Origin: Pseudomonas eucalypticola
Lineage (GTDB): Bacteria; Pseudomonadota; Gammaproteobacteria; Pseudomonadales; Pseudomonadaceae
Reading direction: 5' to 3'
NCBI RefSeq assembly: GCF_013374995.1
Contig: NZ_CP056030.1
Coordinates: 5,302,501-5,366,500, forward strand
DNA length: 64,000 bases
The stretch's first letter is position 1, and the number at the start of each line of letters is the position of its first letter. Both the position numbers and the translations under genes were made by a program. Shown piece after piece: positions 9,298-18,400 of the stretch. The notes under the pieces are model-generated. The model was not told where the DNA came from. It saw nothing but the letters and a program-made list of their open reading frames with translations, and did not search any database.

Positions 9298-10509
9298 ATG
9301 ACTTTACACCCACATGATCCTGCACCCCGAGCAGCAGGCCAACTGGACGTTGGCTTCGGCAATGCCGGGATAACAACGCTGGCCATTGACTACGCCGAGG
9401 CTATCACACGAGACACGCATGACCGAATCCTGGTCGCGGGCCAGGCGCAGGGCGGCTTTCGCCTCACGCGCCTGAACCCTGATGGCACGCCGGATGTGAC
9501 ATTTGGTCAGGGAGGCGTCGCTGACGGCAGCTTCGGCCCGGAGAACATAAGTCAGGTACCTTCAGGCCTGGCGGTGTCGCAAGATAAGATTTTGGTCATA
9601 GGCAGTCATGGCAGCACGTCCGAACAAGGTCACCCCGCAGCGGCGCGATTTCATCAAAATGGTGCGCGTGACACCAGCTTCGGCGACGGGGGTGGACGAG
9701 TTTATCGGCTGCTGGAAGGCCGATCGACCGCGCCCACCCTACAGGCGCTATCCGTTGTGGATAGCCCCGCGGGGGCGGGATCGCAGCTTCACTGGGCAGA
9801 GGATGGTAGCGTCGTCTTTAGCTATCTGGGCTTTGGCGTTTACCGCAATCAAGGCCTCCTGATAAAGATCACGGACACGGGCGAGCTGGACAGTGGTTTT
9901 GCTGACAACGGTTTTGTGCAATTCACAGTAGAAAACTTGCCCACCGATGTTCGCGGGCTGGTCGTGAAACCCAATGGACACATCGTCGTGGCAGGCACCG
10001 CAGGGGATAACCCTTATTTTTCTGCCTACACACCTGATGGCCTGGTGGACCGCACCTTTGGCGTCGACGGTACTCATGTCAGCCCGACCCCGGGACGGCT
10101 GCGGGGCCTGGCCCTGCAGGCTAATGGGGGAGTGGTGGGCGTTGGTTACACAGGAAGTGAAGGCCTGGTAGTTGCCCTCGACGGCGAGGGTCAACCCAAC
10201 GCGACCTTTAACAACGGCGATCCGCTGCGACTGAAGCCTCAGTTCGAACCCTTGATGTTGCTTGATGTGCAGGTCAGGCTCGATAACCTGCTGGTGATCG
10301 GCGGCAATACCTCAAGCCGCTTTGGGGTGTTGTACCGCCTGAAGCCAACCGGCGAGCCTGATCCATCGTTCAACGGCACAGGCTTCGTGGGCCGCGTCGG
10401 CGAAATGCTTAAAAATATCAATGTGCAGGATGACAGTAAGATCCTGGTTACCACTGGATACGCACCGGAAGTGACCGTTAGGCGATATCTGGGTGCCATC
10501 GCCACTTGA
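9298..10509 (+). CDS. Delta-60 repeat protein (paralogue 1 of 3)
   Basis: 403-residue protein built almost wholly from delta-60 repeats of about 55-60 residues. The hallmark D-x-x-F-(G/N)-x-x-G occurs about seven times: LDVGFGNAG near 16, PDVTFGQGG near 65, RDTSFGDGG near 124, then LDSGFADNG, VDRTFGVDG, PNATFNNGD and PDPSFNGTG. Between motifs are beta strands of the form GKILVxG, suggesting a beta-propeller-like fold. No signal peptide or membrane segment is visible. The start is ATG with GGGAG upstream. It lies between pykA and two related genes. Function is unknown. Confidence 0.85.
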   Translation: MTLHPHDPAPRAAGQLDVGFGNAGITTLAIDYAEAITRDTHDRILVAGQAQGGFRLTRLNPDGTPDVTFGQGGVADGSFGPENISQVPSGLAVSQDKILVIGSHGSTSEQGHPAAARFHQNGARDTSFGDGGGRVYRLLEGRSTAPTLQALSVVDSPAGAGSQLHWAEDGSVVFSYLGFGVYRNQGLLIKITDTGELDSGFADNGFVQFTVENLPTDVRGLVVKPNGHIVVAGTAGDNPYFSAYTPDGLVDRTFGVDGTHVSPTPGRLRGLALQANGGVVGVGYTGSEGLVVALDGEGQPNATFNNGDPLRLKPQFEPLMLLDVQVRLDNLLVIGGNTSSRFGVLYRLKPTGEPDPSFNGTGFVGRVGEMLKNINVQDDSKILVTTGYAPEVTVRRYLGAIAT

Positions 10510-10577
10510 TCCAAGCCTGCCAGCGTGGATGCACACACTTGGGTACTGGTAGATCTGCCAGGTCCCTGCAGCTCCCG

Positions 10578-10613
10578 GATGCGCTGAAATAGCCGCCTCG
10601 ACTTCAGCGCATC
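10578..10613 (+). promoter_or_regulatory. Perfect 11-bp hairpin abutting the RBS of the second delta-60 gene
   Basis: GATGCGCTGAA at 10578-10588 pairs perfectly with TTCAGCGCATC at 10603-10613 around a 14-base loop. The Shine-Dalgarno AGGGAGG starts at the next base (10614) and the ATG is at 10625. There is no T-run, so it is not a standard terminator. It may be an operator or an RNA element controlling translation. Confidence 0.5.
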
Positions 10614-10624
10614 AGGGAGGCCTC

Positions 10625-11938
10625 ATGTATTCGCGCTTTACACCCCACCACGAACGCCCGACGTCATTTTCCACCCCCCAGGCCCAGTCACTCGACGAGC
10701 AACGGTTGGAGATCGATGGCGATATCAAGGCCATGGTCCAGTTGCCCAGCCAGAACCAGTGGTTGCTGGCCATCGACTCGGGGTACGAGTTCTGCGTGGC
10801 ACGGCTGAATGCAGACCTGACGCTGGACCGCTCATTCGGCGCGCCAGGGGCAGGCTACTTCTACGACAGTTTCGAGCCTGCCTGCGCAGGGCTGAACGTC
10901 GTCAACCAGATCGCCTGGCTCAACGGCAAGATCGTGGTCGTGGGCGCCTTCTTCGACTTCGACGTGGACCGCGTCGCTATCGCCCGCTACCACCCTGACG
11001 GCAGTCCCGACCTCAGCTTCAACGGCACGGGCAAGCGCGTGGTCCAACTGCCCCATTCACCCCGACGACCTGGCGGCCTGCGCAATGGCAAACTGCACTC
11101 GGCCATCTCTACGCCCCATACGCCACTGCTGGAAGCGGATGGGTGCCTGTGGGTGTTCTTTCACGAAGTAGACGAGCACCACCGCGAGGGGCGCTCGCTA
11201 CTGCTGCGATTGACGGCCGATGGCGCGCTGGATCCGGGTTTCAACCACCAAGGCTTCGCCCCTGTTCAGTTCGAGGGGCGCGACGTGGTCCCCCGGGGCG
11301 TGGTGCGCCAAGGTTCGGCCTTGCTGGTGTATGGCGCTACTTGCGCTGACGCAGACGGTACCAGCCTGGGGCTGGTAGCGCGTTTCAACGCCGGCGGGGA
11401 GCGTGACATGACCTTCAACGGCAATGGTTTCGTGGTCATTGGCGACGCTGGCGTAGCGGCGATGATCAGCCAGGTGCACATGCTCGGGAACGGCGAGTTC
11501 CTGGCGGTTGGCACCTTCGGCAGCGACCTGTTGCTAAGCCGCCGCAGCGCCGATGGCAGCCCCGCCAGCCAGTTCAACGACGGTGTGCCGCTATTGGCGA
11601 ACCTGCCGTTCCAGGTGAGTGCGGTGAAGGCCTTGATCGGCAACGGCGATGGCGTGCTGCTGGCCGCGAGCATCGGTGCGATAGGCAGCCGGGGGATGCT
11701 GATTCAGTTACGCGGGGACGGTAGCCTGGATACCGACTTTGGCGCTGGGGCGGGTTACCTGATGGCGGAACATGAGTCCGAATACCTGGCTCTGGGCATT
11801 GAACGCAGTGGTGCCATCGTCGCCGCGGGCTACCTCTTCCAAAGCGCCTACTACGCCTGGCTCAGGACATTCGACAGCACCGACAGGGGCACCCTGACAT
11901 CTGAACCACCTGTTAGTTTTGACAGTATCCGCCTCTAG
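10625..11938 (+). CDS. Delta-60 repeat protein (paralogue 2 of 3)
   Basis: 437-residue delta-60 repeat protein. D-x-x-F-x-x-x-G motifs include LDRSFGAPG, PDLSFNGTG, LDPGFNHQG, RDMTFNGNG and LDTDFGAG. It is clearly closer to the third paralogue than to the first: both share FFDF, the FNGNGF block and a C-terminal SEYLxLGI/L...YAWLR ending. About 35 N-terminal residues are low-complexity and polar. There is no signal peptide. A strong RBS (AGGGAGG) follows a perfect hairpin. No catalytic motif is recognisable. Confidence 0.85.
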   Translation: MYSRFTPHHERPTSFSTPQAQSLDEQRLEIDGDIKAMVQLPSQNQWLLAIDSGYEFCVARLNADLTLDRSFGAPGAGYFYDSFEPACAGLNVVNQIAWLNGKIVVVGAFFDFDVDRVAIARYHPDGSPDLSFNGTGKRVVQLPHSPRRPGGLRNGKLHSAISTPHTPLLEADGCLWVFFHEVDEHHREGRSLLLRLTADGALDPGFNHQGFAPVQFEGRDVVPRGVVRQGSALLVYGATCADADGTSLGLVARFNAGGERDMTFNGNGFVVIGDAGVAAMISQVHMLGNGEFLAVGTFGSDLLLSRRSADGSPASQFNDGVPLLANLPFQVSAVKALIGNGDGVLLAASIGAIGSRGMLIQLRGDGSLDTDFGAGAGYLMAEHESEYLALGIERSGAIVAAGYLFQSAYYAWLRTFDSTDRGTLTSEPPVSFDSIRL

Positions 11939-11987
11939 CACGCAGGTATCTAATCAAGCCTCTACTCAAAGCAAGGGATGGGGCGAG

Positions 11988-13331
11988 ATGAATATTCTCA
12001 CGAAAACCAAAACGATTCAGGATGCGCAATTTGACCTTGTTCTTCCCCTGGACGGGCATATCAAGTCGGTGATACCCGGCCCGGGCCACGATCACTGGTT
12101 GTTTGGCATGGACGCCGGGATGGCTATTGCCCTGGGCCGCATCAATCCTGACCTGACACTGGCCCCGCCGTTTGGCCCCATCCCCGGGGGAGCCTACTTC
12201 AGTGATTCCTTCAATCCAGGAGCCAGTGGCTTCGCCGCGATTACCCACATGGTGATGGCTAATGACAAACTGTGGGCATTCGGCCTGTTTTTCGACTTCA
12301 GCGATTTCACCGACCATATAGCCATTATCCGATACCACCTCGACGGTTTGGTGGATGACAGCTTTGGCGATCATGGCCGAGTTGTCGTCACCTTCCCTAC
12401 CCGCAACAAAAGCGACAACGCGCCCCAGCGCAGCATCATTCGTTCGGCAACAAAGGCGCCGTCTGTACCTCCTGAAGTATTGCCGGATGGCAAGATGATG
12501 TTCTTCTTTCTGGATATCAACGAGGACAATTGGGATGGCCGTACCGTGTTGGTCAGGCTCACTGCGCAGGGTGATCTGGACACCAGCTTCAACGGCACGG
12601 GTATCGCGCCAGTACAATTGGCAGGCCGCGACCTAAACCCGCGCGGGCTGCTGACGCAAGGTGACAAGACAATTGTCTTCGGTACTACCCAAGCCAGGCA
12701 AGACGAGCCATCGCTGGCGGTGATCGGACGGTACGATAGCAACGGCCAATTGGATCAGAGCTTCAACGGTAACGGCTTCATCGCCATTGGCGACGAGGAA
12801 CGCTATGTCACAAACCTAGGCAGTTTCACATACGACGAACAGGATCGGATCATCGTGACGGGCACGTTCGACGAGCCAGGCGCTCCAGATGTTCCATCGC
12901 GCCTCTTCGTTGCCCGTTTGCTGGCCGATGGCTATGCCGATCCAACCTTCAATGACGGTTTAGCGTTGGGGATAGAGTTGCCATTTGCAGTTCACTCGGT
13001 CAATGCCACCGTTATTCAGGTGGAAAATCAGAATACGATTCTGATTGCGGCAACGGCCGACATCGATGGCCAACCCAGAGGGGCCCTGATTCGGCTGACG
13101 AACCAGGGGGCGGTCGATGACAATTTCTCGGGAGGTCTGGGCTACCACCTCGCCGATCGGCGTTCCGAGTATCTGACCCTGGGCCTCACCCAGTATCCGG
13201 GTATCGTGGTCGGCGGTTATGTCAACGACGAGTTCGACGGTTTGCCGGCCGAGTACGCTTGGCTACGGCATTTCTCGGAGGACGGACAGCGCAAGGCGCA
13301 TCCACGGCAGCGGGTGATGCCCATTCGGTAG
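11988..13331 (+). CDS. Delta-60 repeat protein (paralogue 3 of 3)
   Basis: 447-residue delta-60 repeat protein and nearest paralogue of the preceding gene. Motifs include VDDSFGDHG, LDTSFNGTG, LDQSFNGNG, ADPTFNDG and VDDNFSGG. The start chosen is the ATG at 11988, preceded by a purine-rich GGGGCGAG; an upstream in-frame start would overlap the previous stop. Its codon usage and base composition look slightly more AT-rich than its neighbours, consistent with accessory DNA. It ends two bases before the convergent reductase gene. Function is unknown. Confidence 0.85.
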   Translation: MNILTKTKTIQDAQFDLVLPLDGHIKSVIPGPGHDHWLFGMDAGMAIALGRINPDLTLAPPFGPIPGGAYFSDSFNPGASGFAAITHMVMANDKLWAFGLFFDFSDFTDHIAIIRYHLDGLVDDSFGDHGRVVVTFPTRNKSDNAPQRSIIRSATKAPSVPPEVLPDGKMMFFFLDINEDNWDGRTVLVRLTAQGDLDTSFNGTGIAPVQLAGRDLNPRGLLTQGDKTIVFGTTQARQDEPSLAVIGRYDSNGQLDQSFNGNGFIAIGDEERYVTNLGSFTYDEQDRIIVTGTFDEPGAPDVPSRLFVARLLADGYADPTFNDGLALGIELPFAVHSVNATVIQVENQNTILIAATADIDGQPRGALIRLTNQGAVDDNFSGGLGYHLADRRSEYLTLGLTQYPGIVVGGYVNDEFDGLPAEYAWLRHFSEDGQRKAHPRQRVMPIR

Positions 13332-13332
13332 T

Positions 13333-14289
13333 TCAGGATTGGTAACCGCCGCCCTCACGGCCGGTAAATACATCGGCCAGTACCTGATTGCGCGGAACCC
13401 CGCCCAGGAACAGGCGCTTGCTGTACGCCTCGACGCTGGCCGGGCTACCGCACACGAGCGCATGAACGCGACGTGAACTGGGGCGCAACCCTGCCAGCGC
13501 TTGTGAGAAATCCTCGGGCAATACCCGTTCAATCCGTACCGATGGATGATTGGCCGCCAGGGTGCTCAATTCGCTCGCCAGATAGTGCTGCCTCGCGTCC
13601 CGCGCCAGATGTACAAGGCGAATTTCGCCCGCGTGCCGCTGGCGCAAGGCTTCGCGCAAAATGCCGTATAGCGGTGCCAACCCGGTACCGGCCGCCAGCA
13701 GCCATAATGGGCAATCCTGCCAATCCGGGTCATAACGCAACGCCCCGGCCCGCAACTCACCCAGGCGCACATGGTCCCCCAGCCTGAAATCCTTGGCAAC
13801 GTCGACGAACGCCCCCGGGTGGCGGCAATCGATATGAAACTCCAGAAACCGATCTTCCTGCGGCAGGCTGGCCAGCGAATAGGGCCGTGCCACGCCTGAC
13901 TCGGTCCACAGCACCAGATGCTGGCCGGCCTGATAGCGCAGGGGCTTGCTGGGTTGCAAGCGCAGCCTGAGCACCTCGGGGCTGAGCCAATCGCACGCCT
14001 CGACCCGCGCGGGCAAGCCGTCCGTAGCGGGGTCGAACACCGCCACACTGAGGTCTTCGACTACCTGGCACTGGCACGCCAACCGCCACCCTTCGGCGTG
14101 CTTGCCGGCATCCAGCGCCGCTGGCTGATTGTCGCGGGGTTCGCCCCGCAGGCAATGCACCAGGCAGGCATGGCAACTGCCGGCGCGACAACTGTAGGGC
14201 ACATTCAGCCCCTGGGCATTGAGGGCGTCCAACAGGTTGGCCCCCGCTGCCACCGCCCAGCGCCGCTGGCCCACGGTGATCTCAGGCAT
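13333..14289 (-). CDS. 2Fe-2S ferredoxin-NAD(P)H reductase-type oxidoreductase
   Basis: 318-residue electron-transfer protein. The N-terminal 2Fe-2S ferredoxin domain has the C-x4-C-x2-C motif (CRAGSCHAC, near residues 34-42) and a fourth Cys near 72. It is followed by an FAD domain (RPYSLAS) and an NAD(P) domain (AAGTGLAPLYGIL and a C-terminal CGSP). The architecture matches the CDP-6-deoxyglucoseen reductase/phenol hydroxylase reductase group; the partner oxygenase is not nearby. The ATG lies inside the end of the upstream cyclase gene (8-base overlap), suggesting coupling. Confidence 0.88.
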   Translation of the reverse strand: MPEITVGQRRWAVAAGANLLDALNAQGLNVPYSCRAGSCHACLVHCLRGEPRDNQPAALDAGKHAEGWRLACQCQVVEDLSVAVFDPATDGLPARVEACDWLSPEVLRLRLQPSKPLRYQAGQHLVLWTESGVARPYSLASLPQEDRFLEFHIDCRHPGAFVDVAKDFRLGDHVRLGELRAGALRYDPDWQDCPLWLLAAGTGLAPLYGILREALRQRHAGEIRLVHLARDARQHYLASELSTLAANHPSVRIERVLPEDFSQALAGLRPSSRRVHALVCGSPASVEAYSKRLFLGGVPRNQVLADVFTGREGGGYQS

Positions 14290-15409
14290 CGGCCATTTCC
14301 CACGCCGCGGCGCACTGGTTGCGGCCATTACGCTTGGCACGGTACAACGCCTGGTCGGCACGATGCAGGGCATCGTCCAGGTCATCGCCTTCCAATAGCA
14401 GGGTCATGCCTACCGACAAGCTCAGGCCATGCAACGTCAGCCCCTCGGGTTCGGCGGTGGCGAACGCCAGGCGCAGCCGCTCGCAGCACACCTGCAGGCG
14501 CTCGGTGGTGGAATCAGGCAGTAGCAACACGAACTCCTCTCCGCCGTAGCGGGCCAGCACGTCGCCATCGCGCAGGCAGGCCGCCGCCACTTGGGCGAAC
14601 ACCTGCAGCACCTGGTCGCCGGCAGCGTGGCCGTGCAGGTCATTGATGCGCTTGAAATGGTCCAGGTCGATCAGTGCCAGGCCATGGGCGCTGCCTTCGG
14701 TCATGGCCAGCAACTCACGGCCAGCCAGGCTGAGGAAGTGCCGGCGGTTGTACAGCCCGGTCAACTCGTCGGTGGCCACCAGGTCTTCAAGCTGGCGCAT
14801 CATCCCGCGCAAGGTGTCCTGGTGGGCCTGCAGCGCATAGCGACGCTGGCGCATGCGTTGGCGCGAAGCCTGTACGTAACTGGCGTACAGGCACAGCCAT
14901 ACCAGCACCACGAACAATACGCACACCTGCACCGCCGCCAGGCCAGGTTCGGCCAGCTTCATCTGGTAGCCTTCATAGAGGTTCAACCCGGCAAAACTGA
15001 AGAACACCAGCACCGCGCAGCGCACGAACACCCGGCGGCTGAGGTGGAACAGGCCAAACAGCAGCAAGAGCAGGTAGAGCACCAGAAACGTGCCGCGGGC
15101 GCCGTCCAGATTAGCCATCAGCCAGGTCTGCCAGACCAGCGCCAGGAGCACCTGGAACTCGGTGAGGCTGGGGTCGCGGAACCGCCGGTTCCAGCCCTTG
15201 AGAAACACCAGTGCCAGGGCCGCCTGGCTCGCCGCGACCAGCACGGTGGTTGCGACCACGGTAGCAATCGACGCGCGAAAGTAGTCGCTGAGCGTTACCA
15301 CCCAGGTCAGGAGCAGCACCAGCACGTATGTACCTGCCGCCAGGAGAAAGCGCTTGATCAGCAGTTTCTGTAAGAGTTTGTCGGTCACTCGTTGACTCAC
15401 CGTGCTCAA
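14282..15409 (-). CDS. sadC: Membrane-bound diguanylate cyclase, SadC-like
   Basis: 375-residue protein with about six hydrophobic segments (roughly residues 18-175) followed by a GGDEF domain. Intact features are DELTGLYNRRHF, DLDHFKRINDxHGH, the active motif RYGGEEF and an inhibitory RxxD site (RDGD) five residues before it. It should make cyclic-di-GMP. The position beside the reductase and fumarase genes matches P. aeruginosa sadC (recalled synteny), though this protein is shorter. The start is judged to be TTG at 15409, which has AAGGA six bases upstream; an in-frame GTG at 15433 is the alternative. Confidence 0.8.
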   Translation of the reverse strand: MSTVSQRVTDKLLQKLLIKRFLLAAGTYVLVLLLTWVVTLSDYFRASIATVVATTVLVAASQAALALVFLKGWNRRFRDPSLTEFQVLLALVWQTWLMANLDGARGTFLVLYLLLLLFGLFHLSRRVFVRCAVLVFFSFAGLNLYEGYQMKLAEPGLAAVQVCVLFVVLVWLCLYASYVQASRQRMRQRRYALQAHQDTLRGMMRQLEDLVATDELTGLYNRRHFLSLAGRELLAMTEGSAHGLALIDLDHFKRINDLHGHAAGDQVLQVFAQVAAACLRDGDVLARYGGEEFVLLLPDSTTERLQVCCERLRLAFATAEPEGLTLHGLSLSVGMTLLLEGDDLDDALHRADQALYRAKRNGRNQCAAAWEMADA

Positions 15410-15724
15410 TGGGATTCCTTCCCGTCCTGGCACCGAACGGCGCTATGGCCAGATGCCACTTTAGTGCTACCCGTCAAAAATAACTAATCAATTTTGCTAC
15501 AGATGTACAAGACTTCTGTACAGCTTTTGCGCGCGCGGCCGTATCGATTACCGCCCCACCTTTGACTATCGGCGTGTGTCCCCAGCCCGCAGGTGCGGTA
15601 TACTGCCGCGCCTTTTTTGCGTCGGCAGCAGCTCGCTGGCGCGCCTTGAAAGGTCGTTTCGATGGTCGCCCGACGCGTCGAAATACCTTAACGAATGTTC
15701 CCGTCTTTAAGAGGAGCGCGCCGC
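15410..15724. other. Divergent intergenic region between sadC-like gene and fumarase
   Basis: About 315 bases without a convincing gene. Near 15503-15523 there is a dyad in which TGTACA occurs twice around a 7-base centre, a possible operator. A TATACT at 15599-15604 could be a -10 for the fumarase transcript, but I see no well-spaced -35. The GCGG/CCGC hairpin around it, followed by TTTTTT, could instead terminate or attenuate. Confidence 0.4.
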
Positions 15725-17248
15725 ATGACCGTGATCAAGCAAGACGACCTGATTCAGAGCGTCGCTGACGCCCTACAGTTCATTTCCTACTACCATCCGG
15801 TAGATTTCATCCAGGCCATGCACGAAGCCTACCTGCGCGAAGAGTCGCCAGCGGCCCGTGACTCCATCGCCCAGATCCTGATCAACTCGCGCATGTGCGC
15901 CACTGGCCACCGGCCGATCTGCCAGGACACCGGCATCGTCACCGTGTTCGTGCGCGTGGGCATGGACGTGCGCTGGGACGGCGCCACCATGAGCCTGGAC
16001 GACATGATCAACGAAGGCGTGCGCCGCGCCTACAACCTGCCCGAGAACGTACTGCGCGCCTCGATCCTGGCCGACCCGGCAGGTGCGCGCAAGAACACCA
16101 AGGACAACACCCCGGCGGTCATCCATTACTCCATCGTCCCGGGCAACACCGTGGAAGTGGACGTGGCGGCCAAGGGCGGCGGTTCCGAGAACAAGTCGAA
16201 GATGGCCATGCTCAACCCATCCGACTCGATCGTCGACTGGGTCCTGAAAACCGTGCCCACCATGGGCGCCGGCTGGTGCCCACCGGGCATGCTGGGCATC
16301 GGCATCGGCGGTACCGCCGAGAAAGCCGCGGTGATGGCCAAGGAAGTCTTGATGGAGTCCATCGACATCCACGAACTCAAGGCCCGTGGCCCGCAGAACC
16401 GCCTGGAAGAGATCCGCCTGGAGCTGTTCGAGAAGGTCAACCAGCTGGGCATCGGCGCCCAGGGCCTGGGTGGCCTGACCACCGTGCTCGACGTGAAGAT
16501 CATGGACTACCCGACCCACGCCGCCTCGCTGCCGGTGTGCATGATCCCCAACTGCGCCGCCACCCGACACGCCCACTTCGTGCTGGACGGCTCCGGCCCG
16601 GCCGAGCTGGAAGCGCCAGACCTGGACGCCTACCCGGAAATCGTCTGGGAGGCCGGCCCATCAGCGCGCCGCGTGAACCTCGACACCCTGACGCCGGAAG
16701 AAGTGCAGAGCTGGCAGCCCGGCGAGACCATCCTGCTCAACGGCAAGATGCTCACTGGCCGCGACGCCGCGCACAAGCGCATGGTAGAAATGCTCAACCG
16801 GGGTGAAACCCTGCCGGTTGACCTGAAAGGCCGCTTCATCTACTACGTAGGCCCGGTCGACCCGGTGCGTGAAGAAGTGGTAGGCCCAGCCGGCCCGACC
16901 ACCGCTACCCGCATGGACAAGTTCACCCGCCAGATCCTCGACCAGACCGGCCTGCTGGGCATGATCGGCAAGTCCGAACGCGGCCCGATCGCCATCGAAG
17001 CCATCAAGGACTACAAGGCCGTGTACCTGATGGCCGTCGGCGGCGCCGCCTACCTGGTGGCCCAAGCCATCAAGAAGTCGCGCGTGGTGGCCTTCGAAGA
17101 ACTGGGCATGGAAGCGATCTACGAGTTCGAGGTCAAGGACATGCCGGTCACCGTCGCGGTAGACAGCAATGGTGAGTCGGTGCACATCACCGGGCCTGCG
17201 ATCTGGCAGAAGAAGATCAGCGAAAGCCTGGCGGTGGAAGTGAAGTAA
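15725..17248 (+). CDS. fumA: Class I (iron-sulfur) fumarate hydratase
   Basis: 507-residue class I fumarase, interconverting fumarate and malate with a 4Fe-4S cluster. Cluster-ligand candidates are the Cys in GHRPICQDTG and the Cys pair in LPVCMIPNCAATRH. The N-terminal alpha region and C-terminal beta region (IYYVGPVDPVREEVVGPAGPTTATRMDKF) are both complete, as in FumA/TtdAB fusions. The ATG is preceded by AAGAGGAG. A strong terminator follows 22 bases after the stop. Confidence 0.95.
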   Translation: MTVIKQDDLIQSVADALQFISYYHPVDFIQAMHEAYLREESPAARDSIAQILINSRMCATGHRPICQDTGIVTVFVRVGMDVRWDGATMSLDDMINEGVRRAYNLPENVLRASILADPAGARKNTKDNTPAVIHYSIVPGNTVEVDVAAKGGGSENKSKMAMLNPSDSIVDWVLKTVPTMGAGWCPPGMLGIGIGGTAEKAAVMAKEVLMESIDIHELKARGPQNRLEEIRLELFEKVNQLGIGAQGLGGLTTVLDVKIMDYPTHAASLPVCMIPNCAATRHAHFVLDGSGPAELEAPDLDAYPEIVWEAGPSARRVNLDTLTPEEVQSWQPGETILLNGKMLTGRDAAHKRMVEMLNRGETLPVDLKGRFIYYVGPVDPVREEVVGPAGPTTATRMDKFTRQILDQTGLLGMIGKSERGPIAIEAIKDYKAVYLMAVGGAAYLVAQAIKKSRVVAFEELGMEAIYEFEVKDMPVTVAVDSNGESVHITGPAIWQKKISESLAVEVK

Positions 17249-17269
17249 GGTCGGTGACCTTGCAATGAG

Positions 17270-17298
17270 AAAGCCCGGCCTGTGTGCCGGGCTTTTTT
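17270..17298 (+). terminator. Rho-independent terminator of fumA
   Basis: AAAGCCCGGC pairs with GCCGGGCTTT around a short TGTGT-type loop, followed by six T. A textbook terminator. Confidence 0.92.
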
Positions 17299-17371
17299 GT
17301 GGGCGAAAACGAACTCGAGCCTCTCCACCTGATCGTATCCTAGGTGAGTCCCCCCCGACGCAGCCCCACCG

Positions 17372-17707
17372 TCAGAGCGAAGCGGAATGCCGAGCCGCCA
17401 ACGCCACCACGCCGCCCCGCCCCGCCTCCCGCGCCACCACCGCCGGGCGCCCCAGGCTCAGATACCGCATGCAGCTGACCCGCAAGAACGAGGCGAAATT
17501 GACCACCTCCCCCCGGTAATCCATCACCTCTTCATACAGCTTGGTGATCAACTGGTTGGTGCTCATGCCATCCGCCTCGGCGATTTCGCTGAGCACGTCC
17601 CAGAACTGGTTCTCCAGGCGCAGGGTAGTGACCACCCCGCGGATGCGCAGCGAGCGCGAGCGGGACTCGTAGAGGATGGGATCGGCCTTGACGTAGAGCT
17701 CGCACAT
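17372..17707 (-). CDS. Ribbon-helix-helix domain protein
   Basis: 111-residue protein with a ribbon-helix-helix DNA-binding type domain. A strand SLRIRGVVTTLRLE is followed by two helices (FWDVLSEIAEADGMSTNQLITKLYEEVMDY), then a region FASFLRVSCMRYL typical of the RHH_4 family. The C-terminal 25 residues are Ala/Arg rich. The ATG is taken at 17707, where GAGGAA lies eight bases upstream; a TTG two codons earlier sits too close to it. It lies just downstream of the PfpI gene on the same strand, so may share its transcript. Confidence 0.78.
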   Translation of the reverse strand: MCELYVKADPILYESRSRSLRIRGVVTTLRLENQFWDVLSEIAEADGMSTNQLITKLYEEVMDYRGEVVNFASFLRVSCMRYLSLGRPAVVAREAGRGGVVALAARHSASL

Positions 17708-17717
17708 GTTCAATTCC

Positions 17718-18299
17718 TCATAGAATGATCTGGGTGCCCAGCAAGCCCAGAAAGCCCGCCAGCCAGGCCGGGTGCGCTGGCCAGGCCGGGGCGCTGGCGA
17801 GGTTGCCCTGTACGTGGGCCTGGTTGACTTCGATGTCGATGAAGCGACCGCCGGCCAGTTTCACCTCCGGGGCGCAGGCGGGGTAGGCGCTGCACTCGCG
17901 GCCTTCCAGTACGCCAGCGGCGGCGAGCAACTGGGCACCGTGGCACACGGCAGCGATGGGTTTGGCGCTCTGGTCGAAGGCTTGCACCAACTCCAGTACC
18001 CTGGCATTGAGGCGCAGGTATTCCGGCGCCCGGCCACCGGGGATGACCAGGGCGTCGTAGTCCGCGGCGTTGACGTGGGCGAAGTCAAAATTCAGCGCAA
18101 AGTTGTGGCCCGGTTTTTCGCTGTAGGTCTGGTCGCCCTCAAAGTCATGGATGGCGGTGCGTACGCTTTGCCCTGCCTTTTTGTCCGGGCACACGGCATG
18201 CACCACGTGGCCAACCATCTGCAACGCCTGGAAAGGCACCATCACTTCGTAGTCTTCGACGTAGTCGCCCACCAGCATCAGGATCTTTTTCGCGGCCAT
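17718..18299 (-). CDS. DJ-1/PfpI family protein
   Basis: 193-residue member of the DJ-1/PfpI superfamily (glyoxalase/protease-like stress proteins). The nucleophile elbow [10 protein letters not shown] carries the conserved Cys-His, and an acidic residue is in place in the N-terminal GDYVEDYE. The [12 protein letters not shown] motif is also present. The last 25 residues are hydrophobic and unusual ([17 protein letters not shown]). The family member most similar in layout is the YraA/PfpI group; the substrate is unknown. Confidence 0.88.
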   Translation of the reverse strand: MAAKKILMLVGDYVEDYEVMVPFQALQMVGHVVHAVCPDKKAGQSVRTAIHDFEGDQTYSEKPGHNFALNFDFAHVNAADYDALVIPGGRAPEYLRLNARVLELVQAFDQSAKPIAAVCHGAQLLAAAGVLEGRECSAYPACAPEVKLAGGRFIDIEVNQAHVQGNLASAPAWPAHPAWLAGFLGLLGTQIIL

Positions 18300-18400
18300 G
18301 CTGCAGTACTCCTCTGAACCAGGTGAAATAACGTTCTCCTACCAAGGTAGTCCTGTGGGCACGGCTGCGGGTAATAAGCGGTTACTACTCATCGGATCGC

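Noticed and set aside
9126..9317. A 63-codon frame directly after pykA
   Set aside because: It runs through the pykA terminator and into the next gene start, with no RBS.
14282..15433. GTG at 15433 as the start of the SadC-like gene
   Set aside because: No RBS in front of it, whereas TTG at 15409 has AAGGA at proper distance; kept as an alternative only.
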